Source: Ottelia alismoides (lineage: Eukaryota > Streptophyta > Magnoliopsida > Alismatales > Hydrocharitaceae). Taken from it: a stretch of DNA of 64,000 bases. Both the position numbers and the translations under genes were made by a program. The notes beneath the pieces were generated by a model. That model was given only the letters and a program-made list of their open reading frames with translations, ran no database searches and was not told the DNA's origin. The DNA lies in contig JAZKJV010006048.1 in NCBI GenBank assembly GCA_037367405.1, positions 310,001 to 374,000 on the forward strand. The letters run 5' to 3'. The number at the start of each line of letters is the position of its first letter. Position 1 is the first letter of the stretch. Below, piece after piece: positions 13,358-25,365 of the stretch.

Positions 13358-13719
13358 CATATACTTAGCTCAAACTATGTCCTCATTGTGACTGAGGAGC
13401 AATAAAGAAAGACATAACTTGTGTTAACTGTAGAAAAAGTGTATACTACAATGACTCAGAAAGAAGAATAAGTCGACATCCTCCCCCATACTTAGGATCA
13501 ACTAATCCTAAGTATAGAAGATTGTGCACTAAGCATGGATGATCGAGGATTGTAATTTACGAAACCCAATGGTTTTTCTTGTCACACCCTATACCTAAGA
13601 CAAAATATCCCTAATTATAGAACAAAATATTAACAAGTTAGAAGACAAACTAGTAAACAAAAAAGAACACTCAATGCACTCATCCTCACTACACTTAGGG
13701 TAAAATATCGCTACGTATA
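13358..13719 (-). repeat. Hairpin array of element C (four hairpins, partly decayed)
   Basis: Hairpin 1 (13358-13433) is the long one, with ACTTAGC...CTATGTC facing GACATAAC...GTTAACTGTAG. Hairpin 2 (13488-13515) has perfect 11-bp arms ATACTTAGGAT and ATCCTAAGTAT around a 6-base loop. Hairpins 3 (13589-13620) and 4 (13690-13719) are recognisable but have several mismatches. Order and spacing match the arrays in A and B. In sense, hairpin 2 ends in TAAGTATGGGGG, close to the polypurine core. Confidence 0.75.
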
Positions 13720-14956
13720 ACACTGATAAAAGGGATGAATGAATAAAATACATGAATGAATGAATTGAAAAAGAATAAATCATGACAAATATGTTTGTTT
13801 ATGACATTGTCTGAATCTTCTAATATTGTAGAGAGTTCTTCCTTAAATACCACATTGATGGAATCGATAAAGAACATGAATATATCATTCCCTAAATATG
13901 ACTTCAGCAATTGTCCATTGACTATGAATGGTTGTGTGTTGAATGACAATTCAGATATGAGAATGCTACCATTGTCAAGCACAATCTTCACTATGAACAA
14001 CCCAGTTCGCTTTCTTTTATGTTTCTCCGTGAATATCTTCAACTTCACGTCAAATAACTACACCTTATGTCGAGGATCGAGAGTCTATCTTCTGATATGC
14101 TTGTCGTGCCGACATTTGACTTTCTCTGTATACATCATGTTGCTATCATATGTGTAGTCTTGGAATTTCAAGAGTTTGGTCAGATCAATCTTCCTATTCT
14201 GACCACCTTCCCGTGAGTCAAAGTTGCAAATATTCACTTCCCAACGAGATTTATGAATGAGTTCAGCTGGTAGATGGCCTGACTTTCCATAAACAAGGCG
14301 ATAGGGAGACATACCTGATGGAGACTTGTAGGAGGTCTGATAAGCCCGTAGAATGGAATCAAGAAGTTGATACCGGTTCTTCCTATATCTCCTAACAAGT
14401 TTATGAAGAATGGTCTTGATCTTCCTATTAGATAACTCAACCAAGCAATTCAATTGTGGGTGGTAAGGAGATACGACATGATGATCAATGTCGTACTCTT
14501 CATAAGATTTTTAACTTCAGTATTAATGAAATGGCTACCCCCATCTAAAATTAGGATCTTCAGAATTACGAACTGCGAGAGTATTGTTATCCCTGAGAAA
14601 GAGATAAACAGTGTGACTATAAACAAGTTGAGCGAGAATAGCCTACACCAAACAACTCACGTAATCAATGGTCAGTCGGATGTATTCATATCCTTGACTA
14701 TTAGGAAATAGGTCCATAAAGTCAATGCCCCATGCATCAAATATATATAAGATTTGGATGAACTCGAGAGGTATCGAATATTTGGAACCAAGGTTCCTCC
14801 CATTCTTTGATTGTCAATGCATCCTTTCACATATGATGCATCATCCTTGATTATTGTAGGCGACCATACGCCACACCGCAAAACTTTCACTGTCGTTCTG
14901 CTTCCAGAATGGTGACCTACTACTTCGGGATTATGATAATACTCGAGGACATTGGT
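13695..14956 (-). pseudogene. Element C pol remnant: integrase core and C-terminal module
   Basis: The minus strand encodes a broken Ty3/gypsy integrase. From 14956 leftward come the zinc-binding part (GHHSGSRTTVKVLRCGVWSPT...NQRMGG), then degraded core, then the post-catalytic stretch (VELSNRKIKTILHKLVR...AYQTSYKSPSGMSPYRLVYGKSGHLPAELIHKS), and finally a GPY/F-like module (RKRTGLFIVKIV) and tail. Stops and frameshifts separate the pieces, including one around 14450-14680, so no functional enzyme is possible. At 14956 the frame is cut by the solo LTR at 14962-18028 and resumes at 18034. The integrase core would insert element cDNA in the nucleus. Family assignment is firm by alignment with element A. 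Confidence 0.8.
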
Positions 14957-14961
14957 GTACT

Positions 14962-17900
14962 CGATGAATATGCATTTCATCATCTTTATTTATTTTATCT
15001 TAAAATCCCTTATAAAATACCTGTAAATATCAATAAATATCTCATTTTGCTAATCCTCATTCTTGTGTTAATATTTTATATTTATCATTATTATAAACTA
15101 AAGTAATAAAACAAAGAGATAGAGGAAAATAAAGAAAATCAAAGACTGTATATATGAAATAAATACAAACTAACTCCAACCCTTAGAGAAGGTCAAGTCT
15201 TGACCTGATTGACAAAGAATAAAGCAGGGGAAATAAGGCCGAATCGCCAAAAGAATCAAGAAAATCAATTCTCGTATGTGTATAGTTATCACTAGTATAT
15301 CTTATATATATCACATACTTTATACACTGATTTATTCATCACCAAACTTACTCCAAATAAAATTGTTTTCTTCTTTGAACTTGTACATAAAAATAAGTTG
15401 TAAATATTAAAAAAAATCTAAGAAGAATCAACGTACAATTTGTAGATAACAACAATTTGAAAAAGGCGTAAAGCTCAAATTATCAGATCAATATCTTCTT
15501 CGTAAATAATGAACCAAACTTACTTTCTTTGTACTCAAAATTAAATAATATTTAAATTGAAAGTGCTTCATAAATACCAGAGTTAAGGTATGAAATGTGG
15601 ATTTTGTGGTGTTATTGTATATTATACATATATATTATCTATGTATTTATTTTTCATGTATTTTTGTATGAATTGTATTTTTAAGTATTTGTATATATTG
15701 TATTTGACATATATAAATTACGAATAAAAATCACAAAAATGAGAATATACAAAAAATAAAATCATGTATATATTGTGTGTATATATCATTATGTATATTG
15801 TAAAATACCCCTATTTATTTATCATAATAAATTATTCCATAAAAATAAAATAAAAATATCATTTGAATCGAGGAAGTAATCATGGCATATCTACTCGTAG
15901 GTATTCTAGGTAGATTTTACTTGATTTTTGCATATTAAACTTGTGTTTAAGTTCCGTTTATAGTTGATCACCGATCATCCATCTCTCATATCAAATCTGT
16001 TCGATCGGAGCTCCACGACTACCCACATTCAACTACGACTCTCGCTACACCATCATCTTGCCCTTATCCATCTTCCTACCACAATCTGACCCCTAGATCG
16101 AGACTAATATGGAGATCGACTCCATCTCTGTTCACCCTTTGCTGGAGTCATCTACCTCAATCCCATTTTTCTCTTTTCTGCCTAATGAAGTTGGTCAGGG
16201 CTATATCTCTGAGCACAAACCTTTTTAAGGTGATATGGACACATAAGGGGGAATGGAGCAGGACTTGGAGGTCCATTTCGAGATGTAGACAGGTTGACCT
16301 CCATATCACATTCGAGCCATAGTCGAGCATCATAGAGCCATCAGATCAAAAGAGAAGCACAACAGGAACATGCTCACAATTTTAGGGCATCCATTTGAGA
16401 GGAGATCATCTGAGTTCTGATCAATCGAAGATTCATCTGCCATCCATTCTTCCGAGTTGTTCTAGTGCACCTAGCCACCGTTCGATAAAGAAATCTATGC
16501 CCAAATCGAATCACAGATGTCTGACTTGCCCCAAAGCATTACCCTTTTATCAGATCCTTTAGAGCGAATCCAAGCCATTAACATGCACCCAAGCTGGACC
16601 ATCCATCAAGCTAAGGATCACATATCCTCGTCCTATATTCCATGTGGATCGATATAAATTTTACATTACAACCCTTTTATTTATGTTATTTGTAAATAAG
16701 GCCTTAATAGGGCATGCGTCTGACTTTGTTGTTTTGAGTAATTAATGTTAACATATATTGTTCTGTATATTTGCTTTTTGCGTCCTTTTTTCATACACAT
16801 CACGTGAGTTTCAGAAAAATTACAATAAAATTTTGTATTTCTTTGTTATCATTTATTCATTGGAATTAATTAATTCCCATCGGTGTTCGCACCAGCACAT
16901 CTTAGGTGTGGCGACACACGCTCCACTGGGTAAATTGAATATTAGCCCCATACTTCTTTGCTTTGTTATTCATTTGGTCTAGTAAATAATTTTATTTTCA
17001 CATATACCCCATTCTGCATTTAATATTTTGTTTAAAATTTAGCTTGATAAATAGAAAACCTTCATTAAAATTCCATAAAAATCACCATAAGTGCCTGCTA
17101 ATCTTTTTTATTCACAATAATTTCGGTTTTGCATTTCATTCTATTTTATTATTTTTAATAAATATAAACATAAAAAATATTTTTAATTTATTTTATAAAA
17201 TAAATAAATATTAGAGATATTTTCAAAAATTCCATAAAATTTTCGATTTGCTTGATTTTATTTGTTTGAATTTCTAACCAAATTTCATCTTAAAACAATT
17301 CATAAAAATCAAAAAATAACAAAACATTAATAGAGACAAAATTAAAATTAAATCACAAAAAATCTGAAAAAAATTACCAAATTACTTTTTAGGAACCATT
17401 TTTTATTTTGTTTTCTATTTTAAAAATCGAAAAATAATTGCTACATTTTCTGTTTACTTGATTTCCTATTGTTAATTAATTTGAAAATCCTAACAAATCT
17501 AAAAATTCTTGTAAAATAACAAAAATAGTAGAAAAATATTAAAAACACAAAAGTAATTTTTTAAATTTTATGTATATTTTTACTATATATTAGAAATACA
17601 AAAATCTTACTTTCTATAAAGATTATTTTATTCATTTATTTGTTTTACATTATTTTTAAAAAATAAAAAAAATTACAAAAATAAAAATTTAAAAATAAAA
17701 TAAAAAACCATAAATAAATAAAAAATAAATATTCTAAAAAATAAAAAGAGAAAAATCCATAAAAATCCAAAATAGTCTGCTTCAAGTTTCTTTTTTTTAT
17801 TTTCATTTGCTTGTATTTGATTTAAATAACCCTCAAGGTATTTGTAACCTCCATAAGTTCTATCATGTATGATATAAGGGTAAATAAATATCAAATTGTC

Positions 17901-18028
17901 TTCCTTGCATTTCTTTGATTTATTTTTGGATTGAGAATTAAATAAAAATTTTTGTTGAGGGATAATTAGGGTTACTTCTACATTTCATAATTCAATTAGA
18001 TTAAACCCTTGATTTTCCATGTTAAATA
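14962..18028 (+). repeat. Solo LTR inserted in element C integrase, related to element D
   Basis: The direct repeat GTACT flanks it (14957-14961 and 18029-18033). Removing one repeat and the insert rejoins C's integrase to give continuous similarity with A across the site, so the limits are well supported. The left end has the family's terminal palindrome (GATGAAT...ATTTCATC). The right end (17830-18020) aligns with the LTR end of element D (19740-19944), both with AATAAC(C/T)CTCA. The first and last bases read C...A rather than T...A, and the penultimate base T, so the usual TG...CA ends have mutated. A GC-richer core at 15960-16700 gives a partly open plus-strand frame from 16110, broken by stops; its position matches an LTR core, so I do not call it a gene. 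Confidence 0.82.
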
Positions 18029-18033
18029 GTACT

Positions 18034-18445
18034 CCTCTTGAGGAATGTACGAAAGCCAAATGCAATCTGCACCTTCCCTGAAAAGGTATTGAACTTCCCA
18101 TTTGTAGAAGTGAATATCGGCAAAAACTTGTCCTTCTTTATTCACATTCAATCTTGTGGAACTTTTTCTAAGATGAGATAGTTCACAATATCAGCATTAC
18201 CATTAGAGAGAAGTAACACTTAAGATATATTCATCGAGAAATGTTTATGTAATCGGCGCATTGTTCAACAGAGTCTCCAACATTCGATTCTAGAGAGATG
18301 ATCTGTTACCACATTTTTGACTTCACATTTATCTCTTATTTCCAAATCAAATTCTTTAAGCATAAGGATCCAACAAAGCAAACATGACTTGGCATCATTC
18401 TTTTGTTGTAGGTACACGGTAGTAGAGTGGTTAGTATAAACAATC
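18034..18445 (-). pseudogene. Element C pol remnant: RNase H end and integrase linker
   Basis: Minus-strand similarity to element A's region 51890-52300: the RNase H C-terminus (through the CTTTTTGTTG-type block near 18400), the linker, and the start of the integrase zinc-binding part near 18035. It is directly continuous with the fragment ending at 14956 once the solo LTR is removed. Frameshifts are present. Similarity stops near 18445 and AT-rich LTR-like sequence begins, so the RT, protease and gag of C are deleted. Confidence 0.72.
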
Positions 18446-19690
18446 TATATAAACGCTTTTATTTTATTATTTTTATTTAGATTTCTGTTTTTATATTTTT
18501 TTCTTTTTTATATTTTGCAAAAGATGTTTATTTTTATTTATTTTAAAGCAATGTAATATTAGAAAGAAATACCACATGAGATACTGCACTCTTTTTAGAG
18601 TTTTTATCTTTATCAAATCTACAGAAAATTGGACAAATTTTTCAGGGCTTTAAAACTTTTTATGAGTTCTTTTTTATGATTTTTCTAGAATTTTATGAAT
18701 TTTTTAGATTTTAAAAAAAGTGAATGAACTAAATAGAATGCAATGCATTTTTTTGAATTTTTGAAATAATAAAGAAAGACAAAAATGGATGGAATACATA
18801 CAAATTAAAAGAAAATTTTTTATATTTCCTAGAAAGCCTTTTTATTATTTTTTAGGTTTTTTGATTGAATCCGTACTTTGAATGTTCTTTATTATTTTGT
18901 AATTTTTATGGTTTTTATATATGACAAAAATATGATTAGAAATTAAAACAAAGCAAAATGTGCAAACATGAATTTTTATTATTTTTGAAAGGAACTTTAT
19001 AATTTTTATTGAAATTTCAATGCAACAAAGACATTTTAAAAGGTTTTTAATTTTTAACTAATAATAAAAATAAGAAAATTTGAAATAAAAATTATGGATT
19101 AAAAATGAACGAAGCAAGAAATGATATGAATTTTTGTGAAATTTTTACACGTTTTGATATTTTTTATTTAATTTATAAAAGACAAATTAAATGAAAACAC
19201 ACAAGGACTAATATGAAATTATTTTATAAATGCAGACTAAATTATAAGAAATATAATTTTGTGGGTTAGTGCACTAATTTCCCAAAAAGTCACGCGCACG
19301 AGTATGTATGCCCCGCTGAACTGGACCAAAATGAAATTAAATCAATTTGAGGTCCAGCTAGTAACTCAGAACTGCATACTCTATATTGCAAAATACCCAA
19401 AAGTCACATGACATGCACGTGTTACAATTCAAAAAGTGCTCATTTGCAAATAAAATAAAGTACATGATAAAATTACAATTGTTCAAAAAATGGCAAAATA
19501 ATAAGTGTCCTCATAGGGACTTATTTGCAAATAAAAGGACATAGGTTATAGATGCAAAAGTAGCCTAAAATGATGTGGAGCGCTAGACAATTGGATGGAA
19601 ACATGGCTCTGATCGGACGACTAGTAATATATTTTGCGTGAAAGGCCACGATCCCTAAAAGTACAAAATTCTAAAACACAAAAACCAAGC
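18446..19690 (-). repeat. Remnant of element C 5' LTR (AT-rich part)
   Basis: The AT-rich block 18460-19250 resembles the AT-rich parts of the B-type LTRs (25540-26450 and 43980-44760), with runs of ATTTTTATATTTTT and similar spacing to the more mixed part at 19270-19690. Both ends are approximate. The GC-rich core and terminal palindrome are missing. A deletion joins pol directly to LTR, removing the 5' half of the element. Confidence 0.45.
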
Positions 19691-19699
19691 ACAGTTTGA

Positions 19700-19944
19700 C
19701 TTAGGAATTCCTTTATTCTTTGCATTGATTTATTTCCATTATTATAATAACTCTCAGGATTTCTATAGCCTCATCGAGTTCGATCCTGTTAGTTATACAT
19801 GTAAATTAAATAGAAAAAATTTCTTGCTACATTTTTATATAGTTTTTGCTTGAGAATATTTAGTTTTTGTTTGATGCTTCTTTGGATTGCGACGACACTT
19901 GTGAATAATTCATTTAAATAAATCCCAGAGAAAATCGCTCAACA
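19700..19944 (+). repeat. 3' end of element D 5' LTR
   Basis: Homologous to the last 200 bases of the solo LTR at 14962-18028 (shared AATAACTCTCA and TTGCTTGAGAATA-type blocks). It ends in CTCAACA at 19944, three bases before the primer binding site. The upstream part of this LTR is missing or unrecognisable. Confidence 0.7.
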
Positions 19945-19947
19945 AAA

Positions 19948-19965
19948 TGGTGTTGTTGTCGGGGA
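19948..19965 (+). other. Primer binding site of element D (tRNA-Asp, mutated)
   Basis: TGGTGTTGTTGTCGGGGA differs at four positions from the tRNA-Asp complement found intact in element A (TGGCGCCGTTGCCGGGGA). Three of the differences are C to T and one is C to T within the CCG run; all fit deamination. The following GGAGGCACG is shared with A. Confidence 0.82.
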
Positions 19966-21310
19966 GGCACGACGAGGGAAGTTAGGGTTTTCTTTTGACC
20001 TACTATTCTTGGGTTATAAATACTTGTTTCTCTTCTTGTCTACAATTTTATTCATTATTTCATTGCGTTTATTATTTTTGGTTCATATTCAAACATCAGC
20101 GAGTCTTGATTCTTTACCAAGCGACGTGGAAGCAGCTTGATTCTTCACCAAGCTGCAGGAGAGCTAGGAGGAGGAGGAGAATTTAAGGAGACCAACACTA
20201 AGAGAATAAATAGTTGTAGATAGATTTTAGCATTTGTATTCATTCCAAACTCTTGTAAAAAGGATATTATATAACTTTTGTGTGGGATCTGTTTCACCAA
20301 ATGTCTTTGTTTCATGAAGTTTTCTACGTTGAGCCACTAATAATTGCTTTATCTAACTTTCTTGAGCCAAGTAATTAATTAGGTCCAAAGCTCTAAACAA
20401 GAATTTATGTACCTATAGAGTATAGTATATTTGGACTTAGTCAAATTTAACTGGTTCTTACCAGCTGATAGAAGTTAATGTTAGGAAGGTTCACATGCAT
20501 CATATAAGTTATTTTAGTATATATTTTTTAATTCTGCATTGATCATCCTGGATGTAGAGTGTTGGAGATAAGGTGCACATCTCTAAACTCCTTCATGCAT
20601 CATTGTATTTAATTGCACATTGGCATCTCTGATTTCTTCCCTTGTTTTCACTCACATAACATAAAAAGGAAATTGCACACTCGATAGAGTGTCCAATTTC
20701 ATAAAACTAGGAGTGCTAAAGAAAACTCAACCTGAAATTAAATGTAAGGAAAAATCATCATTTTGGGGAGAGTAACCCCTCATTGTTTGATTTTACTTAC
20801 AAGTGAGAGAGATATGAACATTAGGATAGAGCGAAGCTCAGATTTTCACATAGACTACTTGTTCTACAAAAACGATTAGCTACTTCTTAGTGAGGATATG
20901 CGAGTAGCTGGTAAACGGTCTGTGTTTCCTTAGCATAGTGGATGGTTAAGAGGGTTGTGTGTAAGGATCCATCCGCAAGTAACAAGTAGCCATTTTTACG
21001 GCACGTACTTACTCCCATTCTGGCTAAAAGTAGGTGTAACTAGTCATAAGAATTGATCCACTCTTTAGGGAAATACTTGCACCTAACAACTCATTAACTC
21101 TTTCCAAGATTGTATTTATTACCAATATAATTGAAAAGATAACAGGCCGAACTCTTACGGTTTTCACTTGCTTTGAGTAGGTGAGAAAGGGGTTTGTATT
21201 GTGTTTTGATTGCTAGTGCTAGAGATCCTTCCGTGCCATTTGCGCCTTCAACTCACTTTTTCCTCTCGCATTGACTTTTATGTCTCGTATATTGCCTATT
21301 GATTTCTAAG
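19966..21310 (+). other. Untranslated leader of element D
   Basis: A 1.3-kb stretch between primer site and gag start, similar in length to A's leader. I see no open frame; a small duplicated phrase, TTGATTCTT(T/C)ACCAAGC, occurs twice near 20107 and 20139. In retroelements this region holds packaging and dimerisation signals, but none can be assigned here. Confidence 0.5.
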
Positions 21311-23300
21311 ATGTCAGATCGGAGCATTCCTCATTTGGATTTTGTGAACTCATTTCACACTCTGATTCGTTCATCTTCTATTCGGGGAGACTCACTTCTC
21401 GAATATCTCGCTTTCTCCATTTGACCCTCCACCTCATCCATCAACCCGTTGTTTGAGATTGTCTCTAATCTCAAACTATCATCTGAAATTCCAACATCTC
21501 TGAGGACTAATCTAGTGTCATGCACATTTTTCAGAGTCATATTCCAGACACTTAATGCCACCCAAGGGAAAAGGATCTGTGGCTGAACAATCCGAGATCA
21601 ACACTAACATGTTAGCTTACATTCAGTCCATTCAAGCAAAATTGACAAAGCAGACTAACTTACAAACAACATTGAGAGATATGATTCTCGAACTGAGACA
21701 AGATATTCAAGAAAGGAGAGAGAAGGATAGAATCAATGGAGAAGGTGGGAATGGGGGTAAGATCCTATGGAGCCAGTGGCTAAGCTTACATTAAAGGATG
21801 CCTATAATCCAGGGGTAGGACAGTTGAGTTCATGGATTCAAATTCTTATAATTCATGGGTATTTTGAGATTAAGGATAAGATTTTGCCACTTCTCCCTAT
21901 ATTCCACAGAAATATTATTGAAGAATGTTACGTACACCTCTAACATTTTGATCGCATATATGGAACAATACACTAATGAAATGTCCCATTAGAGGTAGTG
22001 AAGATGATAGACTTCCCGTTCAGTCTGATGGACAAGCCATTATATTGGATCAATAATTTGGGAAGCAATGTTATAACATGGGAAGAGTTGATGTCCGCAT
22101 TTTTGAACAAATATTACCCTCTCGGACATCTCAATCAAATGCGATCACTGATTGTTAACTTCTTCCAAATATCCCATGAGCCTATTCACAAAGCATGGGA
22201 AAGATTTAAAGACTTACGGAGAAGTGCCTCCACCATGATATTCCCAAGACGAGCTTAGTGCGAAATTTCTTTGGAGTGTTAAGCATAGAAAATCAGAAGC
22301 TAATAGATGTCGCTTGTGGGGGAAGTTACTTCAACAAGGATGAGGATGTCTTTCATTAGATTTTTGAGGAGATGGTAGAGAGCTTAGCTACTCTTTCTTC
22401 TTCGCGTGCTTTTCAGAAGTATCTTGTTACCTCTCCTGCAATAACTCACAATGTTGTCAATATGATAGCATTACATGAAGTGGATAAGGTGTACAGTTTT
22501 GATCCGACCATCGTTGGGAATCACCTATCCAAAGTTGATATAATTGAAAACGATCCAAGGAGCTTGAGAAGCTTGAAGTGATCGAAAAAGGGACGAAGAA
22601 CATGGACAAACTGGATGAACTCACAAAGCACCGGGAATTTCTTGTCAGTACGATTAGTATAGTTCATAGCATGAGTGCAGTAGCCAACACTTCTACCCAG
22701 GAGCAGACTTCTTCCACCCAACAGAGTAGTAGAGGACTATCCACAGTTCAACACCTTTACTACATACAGACACCTGATCAGGTCCCGCAGCATTCACAGT
22801 AGGTTGTTCTGTACCAACAATGTGGTCCATATATTCCTAAGAAGTGGGCTCCACCTCCACCTATCATTTAGGAGGTAAATGGTATCTGGCTCGACCGTAA
22901 GGAGAACCAACCCCGTCCATCAAGGCAAGAATAGTTGGTTTCACAGTAGGGTCAGAGATCTGCCCACCAATTTGATGGAGGCAGACCTTAGATATACTAA
23001 CACTAATAGTTTTAGCCTCAATATCAGTCTCAACACCATTTACAAAACTGGAGACATAGCCAGCAACAAATGTAGCCAACATATTTCCCACAATCTTACT
23101 GGAAGCATACTGCATCTTATGGACAATATCCACATCCTCCTCCTCATTATGAGCAACGGTATGGATACCAACAACTTCTACATTATCATTCTCAGCGACA
23201 GCCTGTCATTGACCATTTAGAGACCCCTTCGATGAATCTCGTACTTGATCAAATTGCACTATTCATGAAGAACATATATGAATTGACTCAGAGGAGCGAT
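21311..23300 (+). pseudogene. Element D gag (broken)
   Basis: The likely start is ATG at 21311 (MSDRSIPHLDF...). The retrotransposon gag core is readable at 21998-22255: LMDKPLYWINNLGSNVITWEELMSAF, then KYYPLGHLNQMRS and HEPIHKAWERFKDL, which line up with A's AAHWLKN...KKFYPLSRTNQMRT...FHDAWDRFNDL. A later part (22578-22800) is rich in S, T and Q, and 23232-23380 matches the linker of A (IPVQVEANPN). At least several stops and frameshifts interrupt it. Gag would form the cytoplasmic particle. No CCHC zinc knuckle is visible. Confidence 0.75.
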
Positions 23301-23559
23301 GACATGACCACCACAAAGACATTGATCCCCGTACAGGTTGAGGCCAATCCCAATTATTTCAGATGGAAGGAGCAGGTACCATGTGACCAATCCACATCTG
23401 AGACAAGTATGGACCATGGTTTTAGATGTCTATCTGACGCCATACATCTCAGGAGCGTTAGAAGATTGCAGCCGCCTGCACACCGGTTGGGGTTGGGACA
23501 TCGAGCCACTGAGAGAGCTTCATCTTCCACCATCTTCTTTATTATTAGTCAAGAAATCT

Positions 23560-25280
23560 AGTGTAGTAGTACATGAGTTTGGAGTTTCACCATCTTTACC
23601 ACCGCCTTCACCTTTACAAGACAAATACGTACCATCATCAATTGAGAGGGAGAATACAACACTCATGGATCCTTCTTCTACACAGGCAACAAACATCCCG
23701 TCCTATGTTAGATTCTATTTTTCCTTTACCTATTTTAGACAACCCTATACATACTAATTTTTGTTGTCCTATTGTAAATAAGGATCCCACCTTGAATAAT
23801 AGAAATGAGCATTTGAATGTTTCTTCTGATTCTATGACATTTCCCTCTGCTTTAAATAACACCAAAAAATCCAAATATTGAAAATGACTTTATCTGATCC
23901 TGGAGTGGTCAACATCTTACATAATATCTTTTTAGAGATGCCACTCCTTAAGGCCTCAGATTACATGCCTGTAGTGAAAAAGGGGATGGAAGAAGCATGT
24001 ACTCAAAAGCATCCAACAAAGAACAAACGAAAGAAAACATAAAAGCACATCTTAACCATGGAAATAGTTCATGCCATCAGCAACCTCCTGCCTAAAGAGA
24101 AAGATAAGGGATCACCTCACATCCGTTAATAAATATTCGATCATGAATTCGATCACACTCTTCTCGATAGAGGTTCCTCCATTAATCTCATGCCATTCTC
24201 TCTACTCATTGAGTTTGGTTTAGGACCTCTTAAAACAACTAGGATGATCCTTTAGTTTGTTGATAGATCGATTAAGAGGCTGAGGGGCATCTTAGAGAAC
24301 GTTATTGTAACGGTGGAGGGAATGACTTTCCATGTTAATTTTGTTATCATGGATATGGACACACATGCACCGTTACTCCATACCCCAATCATACTAGGTC
24401 AACCAATTCTTCGAACGACCGAAGGAATCATTGATTACGTACTAGAGAGATCATCGTTCACTCTAGTAGTGACAAGGTGAAAATAGAGACGATCACTGAT
24501 CCTAGACCATCACCGCCATAAACAACAGAGATGAGAGATAGACAATTACATCATATCCTGAAGATTGTTATTTTCTTGCAGAATTTAGAGAGACGTGTAT
24601 TTTTACCAATTTCATCGACACCCATGAGTTCCTTTCCCAGAAGGACCTTCTGGAAAGCACGGTCGACATGAGTCCCCTTGTTAATCCTTTTGATGTGTTT
24701 GTTGATGGGTAATTTGAGCTTATTTCTGAGGATCAGTCTGAGTTTTTAGAGTCACCTTAATATATTCCTTTAACATGTTATCTTGAGATTACTAATGACA
24801 TGACTCTTTCTGAGAGTTCTGAGGAACATATATCTGAGCCACAATCTGGGTTTCTTGTGATATGTATTGATGAAAGGCACATTCTTAGATTATTGCTGAG
24901 ATATCTGGTCCCTTTTTGATGAGATCACAAAACATCCTGATGAACCTCTTTTTTCTGAGCAGGTCATTCGTTGTTGATCTTTCTGATATTTCACAAAGTA
25001 CAGATCACATGCCTTCTACCAGTATAGCTACAGAAGTCGTCAAAGAGCTAATTCAGACTCTACCTGAGCTCTAGGTTTTAACATCAATGTTGAAATATGC
25101 CATACTTGCGGGTCCTCCCGATGTTTCTGGTGATCCTCATCTCACAATTGACCGAGGAACGAGAATATTATGTGCTAGAGGTTCTTGAGAGAAAACGCAA
25201 GGCCATTAGATGGAATATATCGGATCTCAGTGGTATTAGTCTAGCTTTGTGCTGACATCATATCTAAATAGCTGAAAATA
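23560..25280 (+). pseudogene. Element D protease and protease-RT linker (broken)
   Basis: From 23885 the frame reads like the pre-protease region of A. The aspartic protease is clear at 24130-24450: LLDRGSSINLMP around the catalytic Asp, then VEGMTFHVNFVIMDMDT and IILGQPILRTTEGIIDY. Two stops lie just before the active site. The linker resumes at 25083-25265 (LKYAILAG, then TEE, then RKAIRWNISDLSGI, then LC-HHI across frameshifts) and stops short of the RT fingers. The protease would cut the Gag-Pol polyprotein. The residue after the catalytic Asp is Arg here and Tyr in A. Confidence 0.75.
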
Positions 25281-25365
25281 TAGAAAATGGGAGTCAATGA
25301 ATAATGGACAAAATAATAGGGGACACTATCGTTGAGGCGACTACTTGGATCCTCTCGTTATCTCA

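Larger units (their letters stand above)
19700..25280 (+). mobile_element. Element D: decayed plus-strand Athila-type element, truncated
   Basis: Ordered remains are LTR 3' end, primer binding site, leader, gag, a proline/glutamine-rich linker, protease and the protease-RT linker. The RT, integrase and 3' LTR are absent; similarity to A ends near 25280, about 85 bp before element B begins. Frequent stops and frameshifts show that it is older than A. It is the only plus-strand coding element in the window. Confidence 0.78.

Noticed and set aside
16110..16660. Partly open plus-strand frame (starting MEIDSISVHPLL)
   Set aside because: Several stops, no recognised domain, and it lies in the core of a solo LTR bounded by a target repeat.
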